Shown here: piece after piece, positions 17,968-26,346 of the stretch
How positions within the stretch are numbered: position 1 is the first letter of the stretch
Layout of the letters: every line of letters begins with the position of its first letter
Assembly: GCF_004912165.1 (NCBI RefSeq)
Contig: NZ_STGV01000002.1
Location: forward strand, 434,001 to 498,000
DNA length: 64,000 bases
Reading direction: 5' to 3'
Source of the DNA: Peteryoungia ipomoeae
GTDB lineage: Bacteria; Pseudomonadota; Alphaproteobacteria; Rhizobiales; Rhizobiaceae
Made by a program: the position numbers and the translations under genes
The notes under the pieces: generated by a model
Seen by the model: the letters and a program-made list of their open reading frames with translations, nothing else
What the model was told of the DNA's origin: nothing
The model's database searches: none

Positions 17968-17984
17968 TTTAGAATTATTCTAAT
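17968..17984. promoter_or_regulatory. ICE box, Irr operator upstream of mbfA
   Basis: TTTAGAATTATTCTAAT matches the iron control element consensus TTTAGAA-N3-TTCTAAA at all but the last position. It lies 14 bases before the mbfA start and 97 bases before the divergent globin gene. In related bacteria Irr represses mbfA under iron limitation through such a site. Confidence 0.85.
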
Positions 17985-18080
17985 GATAGGGGTGATTGCG
18001 GCTTGTATCAAGTCGCCATATGGACCATTTCAGACAGACTTGGCGTGAGGACCAGGCCCCGCAATGAAAAGGCGAATGAG

Positions 18081-18542
18081 ATGACGACGGAACTGACAGG
18101 CCGCGCTGCCCATCGTGCAGATATTACCGCGTGTGCAGAGGCGGAGATGGCTGGCATGGGTGTGGATCCAGCCTTTATCGACCGTCTTGTCGAGACCTTC
18201 TACGGCCATATTCGTCGCCATCCCGATTTGGGGCCGGTCTTCGACGGCCGGCTGTCCGGACGCTGGCCGGAGCATATGGTGAAGATGAAAGCTTTTTGGG
18301 GCTCGGTCGCGTTCAAGACCGGCGCCTATGGCGGCAAGCCGGTTCAGGCGCACCAAGGCGTGGATGGCATGGCCGAAGGGCTTTTCCTCAAATGGCTGCA
18401 ACTCTTCTCCGACACGCTGGTCGAAATCGGCGCCTCGGATGCGGCGCATGCCTGGTTCATGGCCAGCGCCGAACGGATCGCGAAAAGCCTTGTGCTTTCC
18501 CTGTTCTACAATCCAGCCCTCGACGATCCGCGTCGCCGCTGA
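18081..18542 (+). CDS. Group III truncated hemoglobin
   Basis: Small haem protein of 153 residues. The ATG at 18081 opens a normal trHb3 N-terminus; the longer open frame from 18003 overlaps the mbfA regulatory region. Landmarks are FYGHIRRHPDLGPVF, the KMKAFWGSVAFKTGAYGG segment, and the proximal-His region HQGVDGMAEGLF. Group III globins bind oxygen or NO, and roles in NO or oxygen handling have been proposed. It is divergent from mbfA across 126 bases that contain the ICE box, so iron-linked expression is possible. Confidence 0.87.
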   Translation: MTTELTGRAAHRADITACAEAEMAGMGVDPAFIDRLVETFYGHIRRHPDLGPVFDGRLSGRWPEHMVKMKAFWGSVAFKTGAYGGKPVQAHQGVDGMAEGLFLKWLQLFSDTLVEIGASDAAHAWFMASAERIAKSLVLSLFYNPALDDPRRR

Positions 18543-18711
18543 TTGTCCTGTTCCTTGCGCGGAAGGACCCGAGTGCGAAATAAAATGCAAACGAAACCGC
18601 TTTTAAGGACAACAAAATAAGCGATCATACTTGCGCTCGGCTCTGGCTGCATCTACACCGCCCGCGCAAGCGGGCATGCGCGTCCGCCATGACAGACCGA
18701 GGAAATTCACC

Positions 18712-19809
18712 ATGAACCGCCGTCACTTCTTCAAGCAGGCCGGGATCGCCGGCGTAGGTGCCGCGGCACTCGCCGCACCGGCCCTGGCCCAGGAAAACCC
18801 GAAGATCACCTGGCGCCTCGCCTCTTCGTTCCCGAAGAGCCTCGACATCATCTTCGGCGCTGCGACCGATATTGCCGAGAGCGTTTCGAAAGCGACGGGC
18901 GGTCAGTTCGAGATCCAGGTCTTTTCCGCCGGCGAAATCGTGCCGCCGCTGCAGGTTGCAGATGCAGTGTCCGAACAGACGATCGAAATGGGACATACCT
19001 GCGCCTATTACTATATTGGCAAGGACCCGGCCTTTGCGCTCGGCACGGCCGTACCCTTCGGCCTTAACGCCCGCATGACCAATTCCTGGCTCACAGCCGG
19101 CGGAGGCAACGAATTGCTCAACGAATTCCTCGCGGGCCACAAGCTCTACGCCCTGCCGGCCGGCAACACTGGTGCCCAGATGGGCGGCTGGTATCGCAAG
19201 GAAATCAAGACAATTGACGACCTGAAGGGCCTGAAGATGCGGATTGCCGGTCTTGCCGGCGAAATCATGTCGAAGGTTGGCGTGACGCCGCAGCAGATTG
19301 CGGGATCCGACGTCTATCCGGCACTCGAGAAGGGTACGATCGATGCTACCGAATTCGTCGGCCCCTATGACGATCTGAAGCTCGGCTTCTACAAGGTTGC
19401 GCCCTACTACTACTATCCAGCCTGGTGGGAAGGCGGCCCGGTTGTGCATGCCTTCTTCAACCTGGAAAAGTTCAACTCCCTGCCGGAAAACTACAAGCGC
19501 ATCCTGACCGACGCCTGCGCTGCAGCCAACGCCCGCATGCTTGCCCGCTACGACGCGTCGAATGCAGCGGCACTTCGCGAACTCGTCGCCGGCGGCGCGC
19601 AGCTTCGCGCCTTTTCCTCCGACATTCTTGACGTCTGCCACAAGGCGGCGAAAGAGACCTATGCAGAGCTGTCGGGCAAGAACGAGTGGTTTAAGAAGCT
19701 GTATGACAGCCAGCAGGCTTTCAAGCAGGATGCTTACCTCTGGTCCCAGGTCGCAGAATACAGCTTCGACACCTACCAGATGATCCAGCAGCGGCAGGGT
19801 ACGCTCTAA
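18712..19809 (+). CDS. TRAP transporter substrate-binding protein (DctP/TakP type)
   Basis: Periplasmic binding protein of 365 residues. The start at 18712 follows GAGGA and opens a twin-arginine signal (NRRHFFKQAGIAGVGAAAL). The mature part resembles the TakP/mannitol-type DctP branch (ITWRLASSFPKSLDIIFGAA, then GGWYRKEIKTIDDLKGLKMR with the conserved Arg that binds the ligand carboxylate, and EFVGPYDDLKLGFYKVA). Ligands in this branch are 2-oxo acids or similar carboxylates. No DctQ or DctM membrane genes lie on either side, so it is an orphan in this window. A good terminator follows. Confidence 0.88.
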   Translation: MNRRHFFKQAGIAGVGAAALAAPALAQENPKITWRLASSFPKSLDIIFGAATDIAESVSKATGGQFEIQVFSAGEIVPPLQVADAVSEQTIEMGHTCAYYYIGKDPAFALGTAVPFGLNARMTNSWLTAGGGNELLNEFLAGHKLYALPAGNTGAQMGGWYRKEIKTIDDLKGLKMRIAGLAGEIMSKVGVTPQQIAGSDVYPALEKGTIDATEFVGPYDDLKLGFYKVAPYYYYPAWWEGGPVVHAFFNLEKFNSLPENYKRILTDACAAANARMLARYDASNAAALRELVAGGAQLRAFSSDILDVCHKAAKETYAELSGKNEWFKKLYDSQQAFKQDAYLWSQVAEYSFDTYQMIQQRQGTL

Positions 19810-19834
19810 GCGCTCATCACTCACATCAAACAAG

Positions 19835-19866
19835 AAGAGCCCGGGCATCTCTACCCGGGCTCTTTC
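19835..19866 (+). terminator. Terminator after the TRAP binding protein
   Basis: Stem AAGAGCCCGGG (19835-19845) with CCCGGGCTCTT (19854-19864), eight-base loop, then TTC. It is convergent between two genes and may act on both strands. Confidence 0.75.
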
Positions 19867-19884
19867 ATTGTGGAGCGAGGAAAA

Positions 19885-20913
19885 CTATCCCTCCAGCCCC
19901 TTCAGCACATTGGCCACATTCAGCCCGATTTCCGGTACGCCGTAGCCGCCTTCCATCAGGGTCAGAACGGGAATGCCGGCGCCGGCGATCATGTCGCCCA
20001 TACGGATATAGTCAGGCGATTTTAGCTTGAAGAAGCTGATGGGGTCCTGCTCGAAGGTATCGACGCCCAGCGACACCACGATGGCTTCTGCGCCGTAAGA
20101 TTTGATCCGCTCCAAGCTATCCGCGAGCGCCGCTGACCACACGTCCCAGGGCGTGCCGCGCGGCATGGGGTAATTGGCGTTCAGCCCTTCGCCCTCGCCT
20201 TCACCAGTTTCGTCCGGGTAGCCGAGGAAATACGGGAAGGCATCCTGCGGCTCGCCATGCAGGGAAGCGAAAAAGATGTCGCCGCGTCGATAGGTGATAT
20301 CCTGGGTGCCGTTGCCGTGGTGAAAATCGACGTCGAGAATTGCGACCTTCTTCATGCCCTGATCGAGAAGACGCTGTGCGGCAACAGCCGCATTGTTGAT
20401 AAAGCAATAGCCGCCAAAGAGATCGATACCGGCGTGATGGCCGGGCGGGCGGCAGAGCGAGAAGGCAAAGCGATTGCCCTCGGAGAGCCAATCTGCACCT
20501 GAGAGGGCGACGTCCATTGAGGCAAGCGCTGCCTCATAGGTTCCCTTGGTAATCGCCGTTTCCGCCGAGTTGGTGTAATAGCCCACTGCGCCGTCGATAT
20601 TCTTGGGCACACGTCCCGTCTGGCTGCGCCGGCAGGGGAAGGAGGTCGCAATCGCCTCTCCCTCGAAACCATGCGCTTCCCAGCGGTCCCAGCAGGTGCG
20701 GAGGAATTCCAGATAACCGGCATCATGGACCTTCAAGGCCGTTTCCAGACCATGTTCATCAGGCGCATGCACATCGGTGAAGCCCGCCTCTCGCACACCG
20801 GCGAGAATCCATTCCGCGCGAAACGGACCTTCGAATGGCTTAACCAACAGGCCACCATGCAGCTCGGTCAAAGCGTCCCGCAATTTGTGCTTTTCAGAGT
20901 AGAATACGCGCAT
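19885..20913 (-). CDS. Acetylpolyamine amidohydrolase (histone deacetylase family)
   Basis: Zinc-dependent deacetylase of 342 residues, the usual length of the bacterial acetylpolyamine amidohydrolases. It removes acetyl groups from N-acetylputrescine, N-acetylspermidine and similar amines. The start at 20913 gives the normal N-terminus (RVFYSEKHKLRDA). Active-site elements are RPPGHHAG (paired His), FINNAAVAAQ, the zinc ligands in ILDVDFHHGNGTQ, and EGGYGVPEIG near the end with SLGVDTFEQDP providing the third ligand. No polyamine genes are next to it, though a GNAT acetyltransferase lies on the same strand upstream. Confidence 0.92.
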   Translation of the reverse strand: MRVFYSEKHKLRDALTELHGGLLVKPFEGPFRAEWILAGVREAGFTDVHAPDEHGLETALKVHDAGYLEFLRTCWDRWEAHGFEGEAIATSFPCRRSQTGRVPKNIDGAVGYYTNSAETAITKGTYEAALASMDVALSGADWLSEGNRFAFSLCRPPGHHAGIDLFGGYCFINNAAVAAQRLLDQGMKKVAILDVDFHHGNGTQDITYRRGDIFFASLHGEPQDAFPYFLGYPDETGEGEGEGLNANYPMPRGTPWDVWSAALADSLERIKSYGAEAIVVSLGVDTFEQDPISFFKLKSPDYIRMGDMIAGAGIPVLTLMEGGYGVPEIGLNVANVLKGLEG

Positions 20914-21159
20914 ATGGAGTTTTCCTCGGTTTTCCCGAAGCAAACCTAGCCCTGCAGCATGGGCTCTCACAAGACACAAGAGGCGGCTTTCCAGGTCAGA
21001 TGACCAAGAAAACCGCCCCTACCCCGGCCCCCGCCGAAAATTGTCCGGCTCGGCGACGATGCTCTCCGTACGGATGCGTGAACGCCAAGCGTTCCTCTGA
21101 CATAGCAGATCTCTGCCTTATAGCCAGCGGTTGGCTCAGACGTTTTTTGGGTGCCTTCC

Positions 21160-21699
21160 TTAGAGTGACGCGCGCAGGGATTTGTAGAAGACAACGGTGT
21201 CGCAGTAGCGCCCATCGGGGAACAGCGCATAGTCGGGAATGATGCCGGAGCGCTGCCAGCCGAGCCGATCGTATAGCTGCTCGGCAAGCTCTCCCCTCGC
21301 CGTGTCGAGCACGAGCAACCAGCGTCCGGAAGAAGCGGCCCCTTCCTCGGCAGCGGCCATCAGGCGACGGGCGAGACCAAGATTGCGCGCACTGCGATGC
21401 ACCAGAAGCTTCATCAGATCCGCCCGATGGGGCTGATTGGGCTTCAACGCAAAACCGACCTGTACCGTGCCGACGAGAGCGCCGGAGAGAAAAGCGCCGT
21501 AAAGTAGAATTTCGCGGCGCCCGACGCTGGTTGCCACGTCACGCCAATAGGCATGCCCTTCAGACACCGCAAATGATCGCATAAACCCCACGGAGGCATT
21601 GTCGTCGATGCAATCGGCGAGGATTGCCGTCAAATCGGCCAGCCGCTCATGCGCTTCCTGTTCTGAGAGCAGACGCACCTCAATTATAGGTTGGTTCAT
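21160..21699 (-). CDS. GNAT-family N-acetyltransferase
   Basis: Acetyl-CoA-dependent transferase of 179 residues. The acetyl-CoA binding motif A is read in LMKLLVHRSARNLGLARRLMAAAEEGA near residues 94-120, followed by LVLDTARGELAEQLYDRLGW. It begins three bases after the XRE/cupin regulator stop, so the two form an operon. Substrate is unknown; the regulator pairing suggests a small-molecule substrate whose level the cupin domain senses. Confidence 0.85.
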   Translation of the reverse strand: MNQPIIEVRLLSEQEAHERLADLTAILADCIDDNASVGFMRSFAVSEGHAYWRDVATSVGRREILLYGAFLSGALVGTVQVGFALKPNQPHRADLMKLLVHRSARNLGLARRLMAAAEEGAASSGRWLLVLDTARGELAEQLYDRLGWQRSGIIPDYALFPDGRYCDTVVFYKSLRASL

Positions 21700-21702
21700 C
21701 GT

Positions 21703-22275
21703 TCAAGGCTCCACGGAAATGATGACGGCATAACGAGCGGGCTTTTCCGAGCGATTGCGATAGCCATGAACATCGGCAACGTTCATGAACAGGCAATCGC
21801 CCGCGCCCAGGTGATAAGTGATGTCCCCCACCGCCATCTCGATTTCGCCTTCAAAGACCCAGACATATTGCGTCTGGTTTCGCGCCGAAAGGCTTCCCGG
21901 CAAGCGCACCTCTGCACCCGGCGGAAACTCCACCTCTACAATGTCCGTCAAGCTTCCCAAGCCCTGTGGCGAGACAGAGCGCCGAACATAACCGCTCTCC
22001 GGGTCACGCCAGAGCGGCTGTTCCCCGGCGCGGCAGAGTGGCCTGGCGACTACGCGCTCATCGGCGAAAAATGTCGAGAGCGTCGTTCCAAGGGCTGCAC
22101 AAAGGCGCGCGAGCAGCGCTGCCGTAGGGCTTGCCTCACCGCGTTCGACACGCGAAATCATCGCGCGGCTGACGCCGGAAGCCTTGGCCAACTGCTCCAG
22201 TGTAAGCCCGCGCTTGATGCGAAGATCTCTGACCCTGTTCGCGACGTCGATGTCAAAATTCTCAGCTCTTTCCAT
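21703..22275 (-). CDS. XRE-family regulator with cupin sensor domain
   Basis: Transcription regulator of 190 residues. The N-terminal helix-turn-helix spans about residues 12-66 (RDLRIKRGLTLEQLAKASGV, then RAMISRVERGEASPT). The C-terminal cupin occupies about residues 110-185 (VEVEFPPGAEVRLPG, QYVWVFEGEIEMAVGD, GDCLFMNVADVHGYRN). Such proteins sense small ligands. It is the first gene of a pair with a GNAT enzyme and is divergent from the MOSC gene across 110 bases, where its operator probably lies. Confidence 0.9.
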   Translation of the reverse strand: MERAENFDIDVANRVRDLRIKRGLTLEQLAKASGVSRAMISRVERGEASPTAALLARLCAALGTTLSTFFADERVVARPLCRAGEQPLWRDPESGYVRRSVSPQGLGSLTDIVEVEFPPGAEVRLPGSLSARNQTQYVWVFEGEIEMAVGDITYHLGAGDCLFMNVADVHGYRNRSEKPARYAVIISVEP

Positions 22276-22385
22276 TATAAGAGATTTCCATCTTGCATAG
22301 TGGATGTCAATCGGTTTCCTGGCCTTGAATGGAACAGTTCGAGCGGCCGCGGCTTAAATCATCCGCAGCAGCAGAAGGAGCGACC

Positions 22386-23129
22386 ATGCAGGCAGTGGGC
22401 CGCATCAAGGAAGTTTGGACCTATCCGGTAAGCTCCGTTGGCGGGCAGAAACAGGAACGCCTCGTCGTCGCTCCGGGAGGCATTGCCGAAGATCGGCGCT
22501 TTGCGCTGTTTGACGCCGAGACCGGCCTTGCCGCAGCACCTGAACGCGAGCCGCGCTGGCGCCCGGCTCTTTTCATGGAGGCCAACAGCAGTTCGGCAAC
22601 CGCCATGCCCCAGCTGCATTTTCCAGGGGGCGAGCGCTTCTGGCTGGACGATCCCACATTGAACGCAAAGCTGGAGGCTTACTTCGGATTTAGCGTTCGC
22701 GTGGGCTACTACGCCAGCAAGGCGGTGCACGCCGATATCAGGTTTCCCATTACTTCAAATCGTTATGAGCCTGCGGCACTGCATGTGGTGACCACCAGCT
22801 CACTTGCAGCCCTCGGCGCAATCCTTGGCAGTTCGGAGCTTGACGCCCGGAGGTTCCGGCCATCCATCCTCATCGACACAGACGGCATGGAGGGCTTCAT
22901 TGAAAACGATTGGGTCGGCAATCTGCTCTTCGTCGGAAATAATCCCATATCCGTGACCGAGCCTGCCAGACGCTGCGGCATGACGATGATCGCCCAGCCG
23001 GGGCTTGAGGAAAATCCCGATATCCTGCGAAGCATCATGCGCCACAATAAACGTCATCTTGGCGTTTACGCCGAAGTTGGGCAGGAGATTACCCTTCGAC
23101 CGGGCGATCTCGTTTACGCCGAAACCTGA
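22386..23129 (+). CDS. MOSC-domain protein
   Basis: Protein of 247 residues; the ATG at 22386 follows AAGGAG, and the longer frame from 22329 has no such site. An N-terminal MOSC beta-barrel (GRIKEVWTYPVSSVGG, GIAEDRRFALFD) leads into the MOSC core with the conserved Cys in VTEPARRCGMTMI near residue 195. MOSC proteins relate to the molybdenum-cofactor sulfurase C-terminus and carry sulfur or bind Moco; YcbX and YiiM are relatives. The end overlaps the convergent flavoprotein gene by 16 bases. Confidence 0.85.
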   Translation: MQAVGRIKEVWTYPVSSVGGQKQERLVVAPGGIAEDRRFALFDAETGLAAAPEREPRWRPALFMEANSSSATAMPQLHFPGGERFWLDDPTLNAKLEAYFGFSVRVGYYASKAVHADIRFPITSNRYEPAALHVVTTSSLAALGAILGSSELDARRFRPSILIDTDGMEGFIENDWVGNLLFVGNNPISVTEPARRCGMTMIAQPGLEENPDILRSIMRHNKRHLGVYAEVGQEITLRPGDLVYAET

Positions 23130-24805
23130 AGCAATGGCCTGTCATCTTCTGCGAGATCCTGCAGGATAGCATTTGCCACTGCTTCGCCGATCTCATGGGC
23201 ACTGGTGATCCCTTGAACGAAAGGCTCCTTGTGCAACAGGAAGGCGATTGCCGCACAATGTAGCTGTCGATGGGTTCTACCATCAACGCGCGGGCGATAG
23301 GCCTCGTCCACCTCAATCCCGCCGGTCCTGACCAACTCAGGCGATGTAGACTGGAGCGGGCCCCCATTGTCCGTCGGCGTCTGCGCAGCCTTGACCGCAC
23401 CCTGTTGCACAAGCGTTGGAAACGGCAGATCCGTTGCTGAGAGCGCTTCCTGGCCTGTCGCATCGATGAAGGCATCGAACACATGGTCATTGTTGCCAAC
23501 AGAAACCACAGCGCCCCGCGCCAAGCCGTCATCTGCCGTCTTGATTGAATAATCCTCGCCGAGCTTCAGGATCTCGAGCCTTCCAGCCCGTGACAAGGCG
23601 AGTAGCCGGCGGATCGAGGTCAAGGGAACTGTGGCGTAGTCATCGACGAAAATGCTCTTGAAGAACTTGTGAAACCGCTGGAGGTCTTCCTGGTTGAGGT
23701 GCGGGATGACCTTTGCGATGATTTCATGCGTGATCAGGATCGCATAGCGCCACGGCACCGTGTACCGCTTCTTCCTGTTGTCCTCGACTTCGGCCAGGTT
23801 CTTCGCTGCCCAGACAAAAGGATCGGAGTTGACCCGATCCGCATAATAGGCGGCCGGGAATGTTTCGACGCTGAGCTGAGAAAGGCCGATTTTCGCCGCG
23901 TATGCCGGATCCGCCACAGCAATCTCCTGGCGAAACAGCTCGAAGACATCATCGAGAAGATCATGTCGGCCGGTCTCGATCAACGCATCGATCGCCTCTT
24001 CGGTGCAAATCCTTGGCTTCAGATACGGCAACGGACAATAGAAATCCGCTTCTGGGAGAAGCCCCTTGCGAGACATCATCACTGCGGAAAAATGCGCCGC
24101 GTCAGCTCTCGGCTGGTACTGCAAAATGCCCGAGGCGTCCTCATAGAAAAGGCCATGAGCGGTCGCGACAGTCATCAAGGCATCGATCCCGCTCAGGGAC
24201 GTGCCAAGAATGCCGACGCGCATGTTTCGGATAGTCTGCAGCGATTTTGCCGGCCAGGGCGAGACGAAGTAACCGGGGCGGGTTTCAGTCGTCTCCGGCC
24301 AATTGTGGCCTGTCGCCATGACGACGTGATCGAAGAAGGAATCCTGCTCCCCGTCGGCACTGGCGATTCGCAATCTCGCTTGCTCTCCAACAAGCTCGAT
24401 ATCGATCACCTTGTGCCGGCTCAGGACTGTGACATCGTGACCCTGGTCTCCCGCCTGTTGGCAGAGGGTCAGAAACTGTTCGCGCATATACCGTCCGAGG
24501 ACGACACGCGGATAAAACTCTCGCTCGTCGATCAAGTCTCGCACAATGCCCATCTCGGCGAGCGTTTCATCACTCTGACGTCCGAGCCAGGCGACCAGCG
24601 TTTCGGTCATGGCAGGAATCTCGATGCTCGGAATGTTCGACAGCATCGCGGGGTCGTTCATGTCCGGATGGTAGGGCGTCCCCATGCCGGGCTCGCCTTC
24701 CGCCTCATAGAGCGTAATCGCCAGAGGAAGGCTTGAGGTGATCAGACGTTTAAAGGTGTAGAGCCCCGTGGGGCCAGTGCCGATAATAGCAATTCTCGGT
24801 AACAT
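23114..24805 (-). CDS. FAD/NAD(P)-binding protein
   Basis: Flavoprotein-like protein of 563 residues. The start at 24805 puts the dinucleotide-binding turn at the N-terminus (PRIAIIGTGPTGLYTF). A second site is read in HVVMATGHNWPET near residue 180 and RVGILGTSLSGIDAL near residue 220. The length and layout match the family of FAD-NAD(P)-binding proteins whose reaction is not assigned. It stands alone on the minus strand and overlaps the MOSC gene tail to tail. The Shine-Dalgarno is weak, so the start is uncertain by a few codons. Confidence 0.75.
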   Translation of the reverse strand: MLPRIAIIGTGPTGLYTFKRLITSSLPLAITLYEAEGEPGMGTPYHPDMNDPAMLSNIPSIEIPAMTETLVAWLGRQSDETLAEMGIVRDLIDEREFYPRVVLGRYMREQFLTLCQQAGDQGHDVTVLSRHKVIDIELVGEQARLRIASADGEQDSFFDHVVMATGHNWPETTETRPGYFVSPWPAKSLQTIRNMRVGILGTSLSGIDALMTVATAHGLFYEDASGILQYQPRADAAHFSAVMMSRKGLLPEADFYCPLPYLKPRICTEEAIDALIETGRHDLLDDVFELFRQEIAVADPAYAAKIGLSQLSVETFPAAYYADRVNSDPFVWAAKNLAEVEDNRKKRYTVPWRYAILITHEIIAKVIPHLNQEDLQRFHKFFKSIFVDDYATVPLTSIRRLLALSRAGRLEILKLGEDYSIKTADDGLARGAVVSVGNNDHVFDAFIDATGQEALSATDLPFPTLVQQGAVKAAQTPTDNGGPLQSTSPELVRTGGIEVDEAYRPRVDGRTHRQLHCAAIAFLLHKEPFVQGITSAHEIGEAVANAILQDLAEDDRPLLQVSA

Positions 24806-24959
24806 GATGGGTCTTTCAATGCACGCCTGGAGCGTGATGCGCGGCTGCGATAAAATGACTTCGGCGCGCAAAAGTTCCCGGCGGCGGCTTTGCGACGCAT
24901 CGGAACAAAGCCTTCCTGACGTCGTTTTCCTGCCAGTCCAACCAGAAGGGAGAAAATCG

Positions 24960-25190
24960 ATGATTTCTGCAGATCAGATCCGTGAGCACATGGAAGTTCG
25001 CAGCGCCGACGGCGCGCATGTCGGCACCGTCGACCACATGGACGGCTCGAGCCGCATCAAGCTGACCAAGAACGATTCCACCGACGGTCAGCACCACTAC
25101 ATTCCGCTCGACTGGGTCGACCACGTCGACCAGCATGTTCACCTCTCGAAGGACGGCGACGCCGTCAAGCGCGACTGGTCGGTGAACTGA
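24960..25190 (+). CDS. DUF2171 protein
   Basis: Small cytoplasmic protein of 76 residues, start supported by GAAGGGAGA. The chain (ISADQIREHMEVRSADGAHV, GTVDHMDG, YIPLDWVDHVD) matches the PRC-barrel-like DUF2171 family, which is widespread in alphaproteobacteria and often stress induced. No function is known. A strong terminator follows. Confidence 0.85.
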   Translation: MISADQIREHMEVRSADGAHVGTVDHMDGSSRIKLTKNDSTDGQHHYIPLDWVDHVDQHVHLSKDGDAVKRDWSVN

Positions 25191-25218
25191 CCTCAAGCGT
25201 CGACGATTGGACGCTTGC

Positions 25219-25250
25219 AAAGCCCTTACGTGTCAACGTGAGGGCTTTTT
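25219..25250 (+). terminator. Terminator after the DUF2171 gene
   Basis: Stem AAAGCCCTTACGT (25219-25231), loop GTCA, ACGTGAGGGCTTT with one G-T pair, then a T-run to 25250. It is convergent with the NTF2-like gene and may act on both strands. Confidence 0.85.
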
Positions 25251-25260
25251 GCGTTGCGCC

Positions 25261-25671
25261 TCAGTTCGAACCGCCGACCTGGGAGATCCAGTCCGGCAGG
25301 CTGTAGTAGTTCGAAATCCGAGCGACCTTGCCGTCACGGATCTCGAAGAAGGCGCCAGCGGGCAGCCGATACGTCTGACCCTTGGCTTCCGGCAGGCCTT
25401 CATCGGTTGCAAGATAGGCACCGTTCACGATGAATTCGGCCGCCCCGCGCGTGCCATCAGGACCTTCCATGATCACGAGATCGGTCAACTCCTCCCGGTA
25501 GCAGCGGTTCATATGGTCCATGAATTTCGCAAAGGCCTGCTTGCCAACCTGACGTTCGCCCTGGTTGATGTCATGGGCGACGTCTTCGGTTAGCAATTCC
25601 AGGAAACGATCCATATCGCCGGCATTAAAGGCGTCGTAATAGGCGCGGATGGTGTTGGAGGCAGATGCCAT
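25261..25671 (-). CDS. SnoaL/NTF2-like protein
   Basis: Protein of 136 residues with a start at 25671 fixed by AAGGAG six bases upstream. The chain begins IRAYYDAFNAGDMDRFLELL and has AEFIVNGAYLATDEGLPEA and GAFFEIRDGKVARISNYY, the pattern of SnoaL-like or ketosteroid-isomerase-like NTF2 folds. Members range from isomerases to binding proteins; catalytic identity cannot be read here. It is divergent from the GNAT gene at 25753. Confidence 0.85.
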   Translation of the reverse strand: MASASNTIRAYYDAFNAGDMDRFLELLTEDVAHDINQGERQVGKQAFAKFMDHMNRCYREELTDLVIMEGPDGTRGAAEFIVNGAYLATDEGLPEAKGQTYRLPAGAFFEIRDGKVARISNYYSLPDWISQVGGSN

Positions 25672-25752
25672 TATGTGCTCCTTGGCGTGCAATTGCTTTC
25701 TTTGAAGGTCAGCCACGGATATAACGACTCGGTAACGGACTGAAAACACTCT

Positions 25753-26346
25753 ATGACGCTTAGCATTCAATCCTATTCCGGCAGCGACGCGACGCCTTTC
25801 TTCGGCGACCTCGCGCGATTGCGGGCGACTGTATTCCGCGACTTTCCCTATCTCTACGAAGCCAACCCGGCCTATGAGCAGACCTATCTGTCCACCTATG
25901 CCAGATCCGAAGGCTCGGTCTTCGTGATTGCGAGAGACGGCGATACGGTCGTCGGTGTGGCGACGGGAACGCCGATGTCCGGCGAAACGGATGAGGTGAA
26001 GGCGCCCTTCCTTGCCTCTGACCGTGACCCCGCCGCCTATTTCTACTTCGGCGAAAGCGTGCTGCTTTCCGCCTATCGCGGACAGGGCATTGGCGTTCAA
26101 TTCTTTGAAGAGCGCGAGAGGCAAGCGGCACAACTCGGATTGCGCTACGCCACCTTCTGCGCCGTGGAGCGCCCCGCGGATCACCCGCGCCGGCCTGCCG
26201 GCTATCAGCCGCTCGATGCCTTCTGGGGCAAGCGTGGCTACACCCACCACCCAGAGCTCAAGACGACCTTCACCTGGCGGGACCTGGACGACGCAGTGGA
26301 AACGCCAAAGCCCCTCTCCTTCTGGATCCGGGATCTGAAATCATGA
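25753..26346 (+). CDS. GNAT-family acetyltransferase
   Basis: Acetyltransferase-like protein of 197 residues. The acetyl-CoA motif is read in FYFGESVLLSAYRGQGIGVQ near residues 97-116 (RGQGIG is the pyrophosphate loop). The stop overlaps the start of the carbon-nitrogen hydrolase by four bases, so the two proteins are likely to work together, but the substrate is unknown. Confidence 0.85.
   Translation: MTLSIQSYSGSDATPFFGDLARLRATVFRDFPYLYEANPAYEQTYLSTYARSEGSVFVIARDGDTVVGVATGTPMSGETDEVKAPFLASDRDPAAYFYFGESVLLSAYRGQGIGVQFFEERERQAAQLGLRYATFCAVERPADHPRRPAGYQPLDAFWGKRGYTHHPELKTTFTWRDLDDAVETPKPLSFWIRDLKS

Noticed and set aside
18625..19848. 407-residue frame opposite the TRAP binding protein
   Set aside because: Antisense shadow; the plus-strand frame has a twin-arginine signal and DctP motifs.
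20967..21287. 106-residue minus-strand frame between the GNAT and amidohydrolase genes
   Set aside because: It overlaps the GNAT end, and composition and start context do not support translation. A GGCGG/CCGCC hairpin at about 20982-21017 was noted, but it has no T-run.
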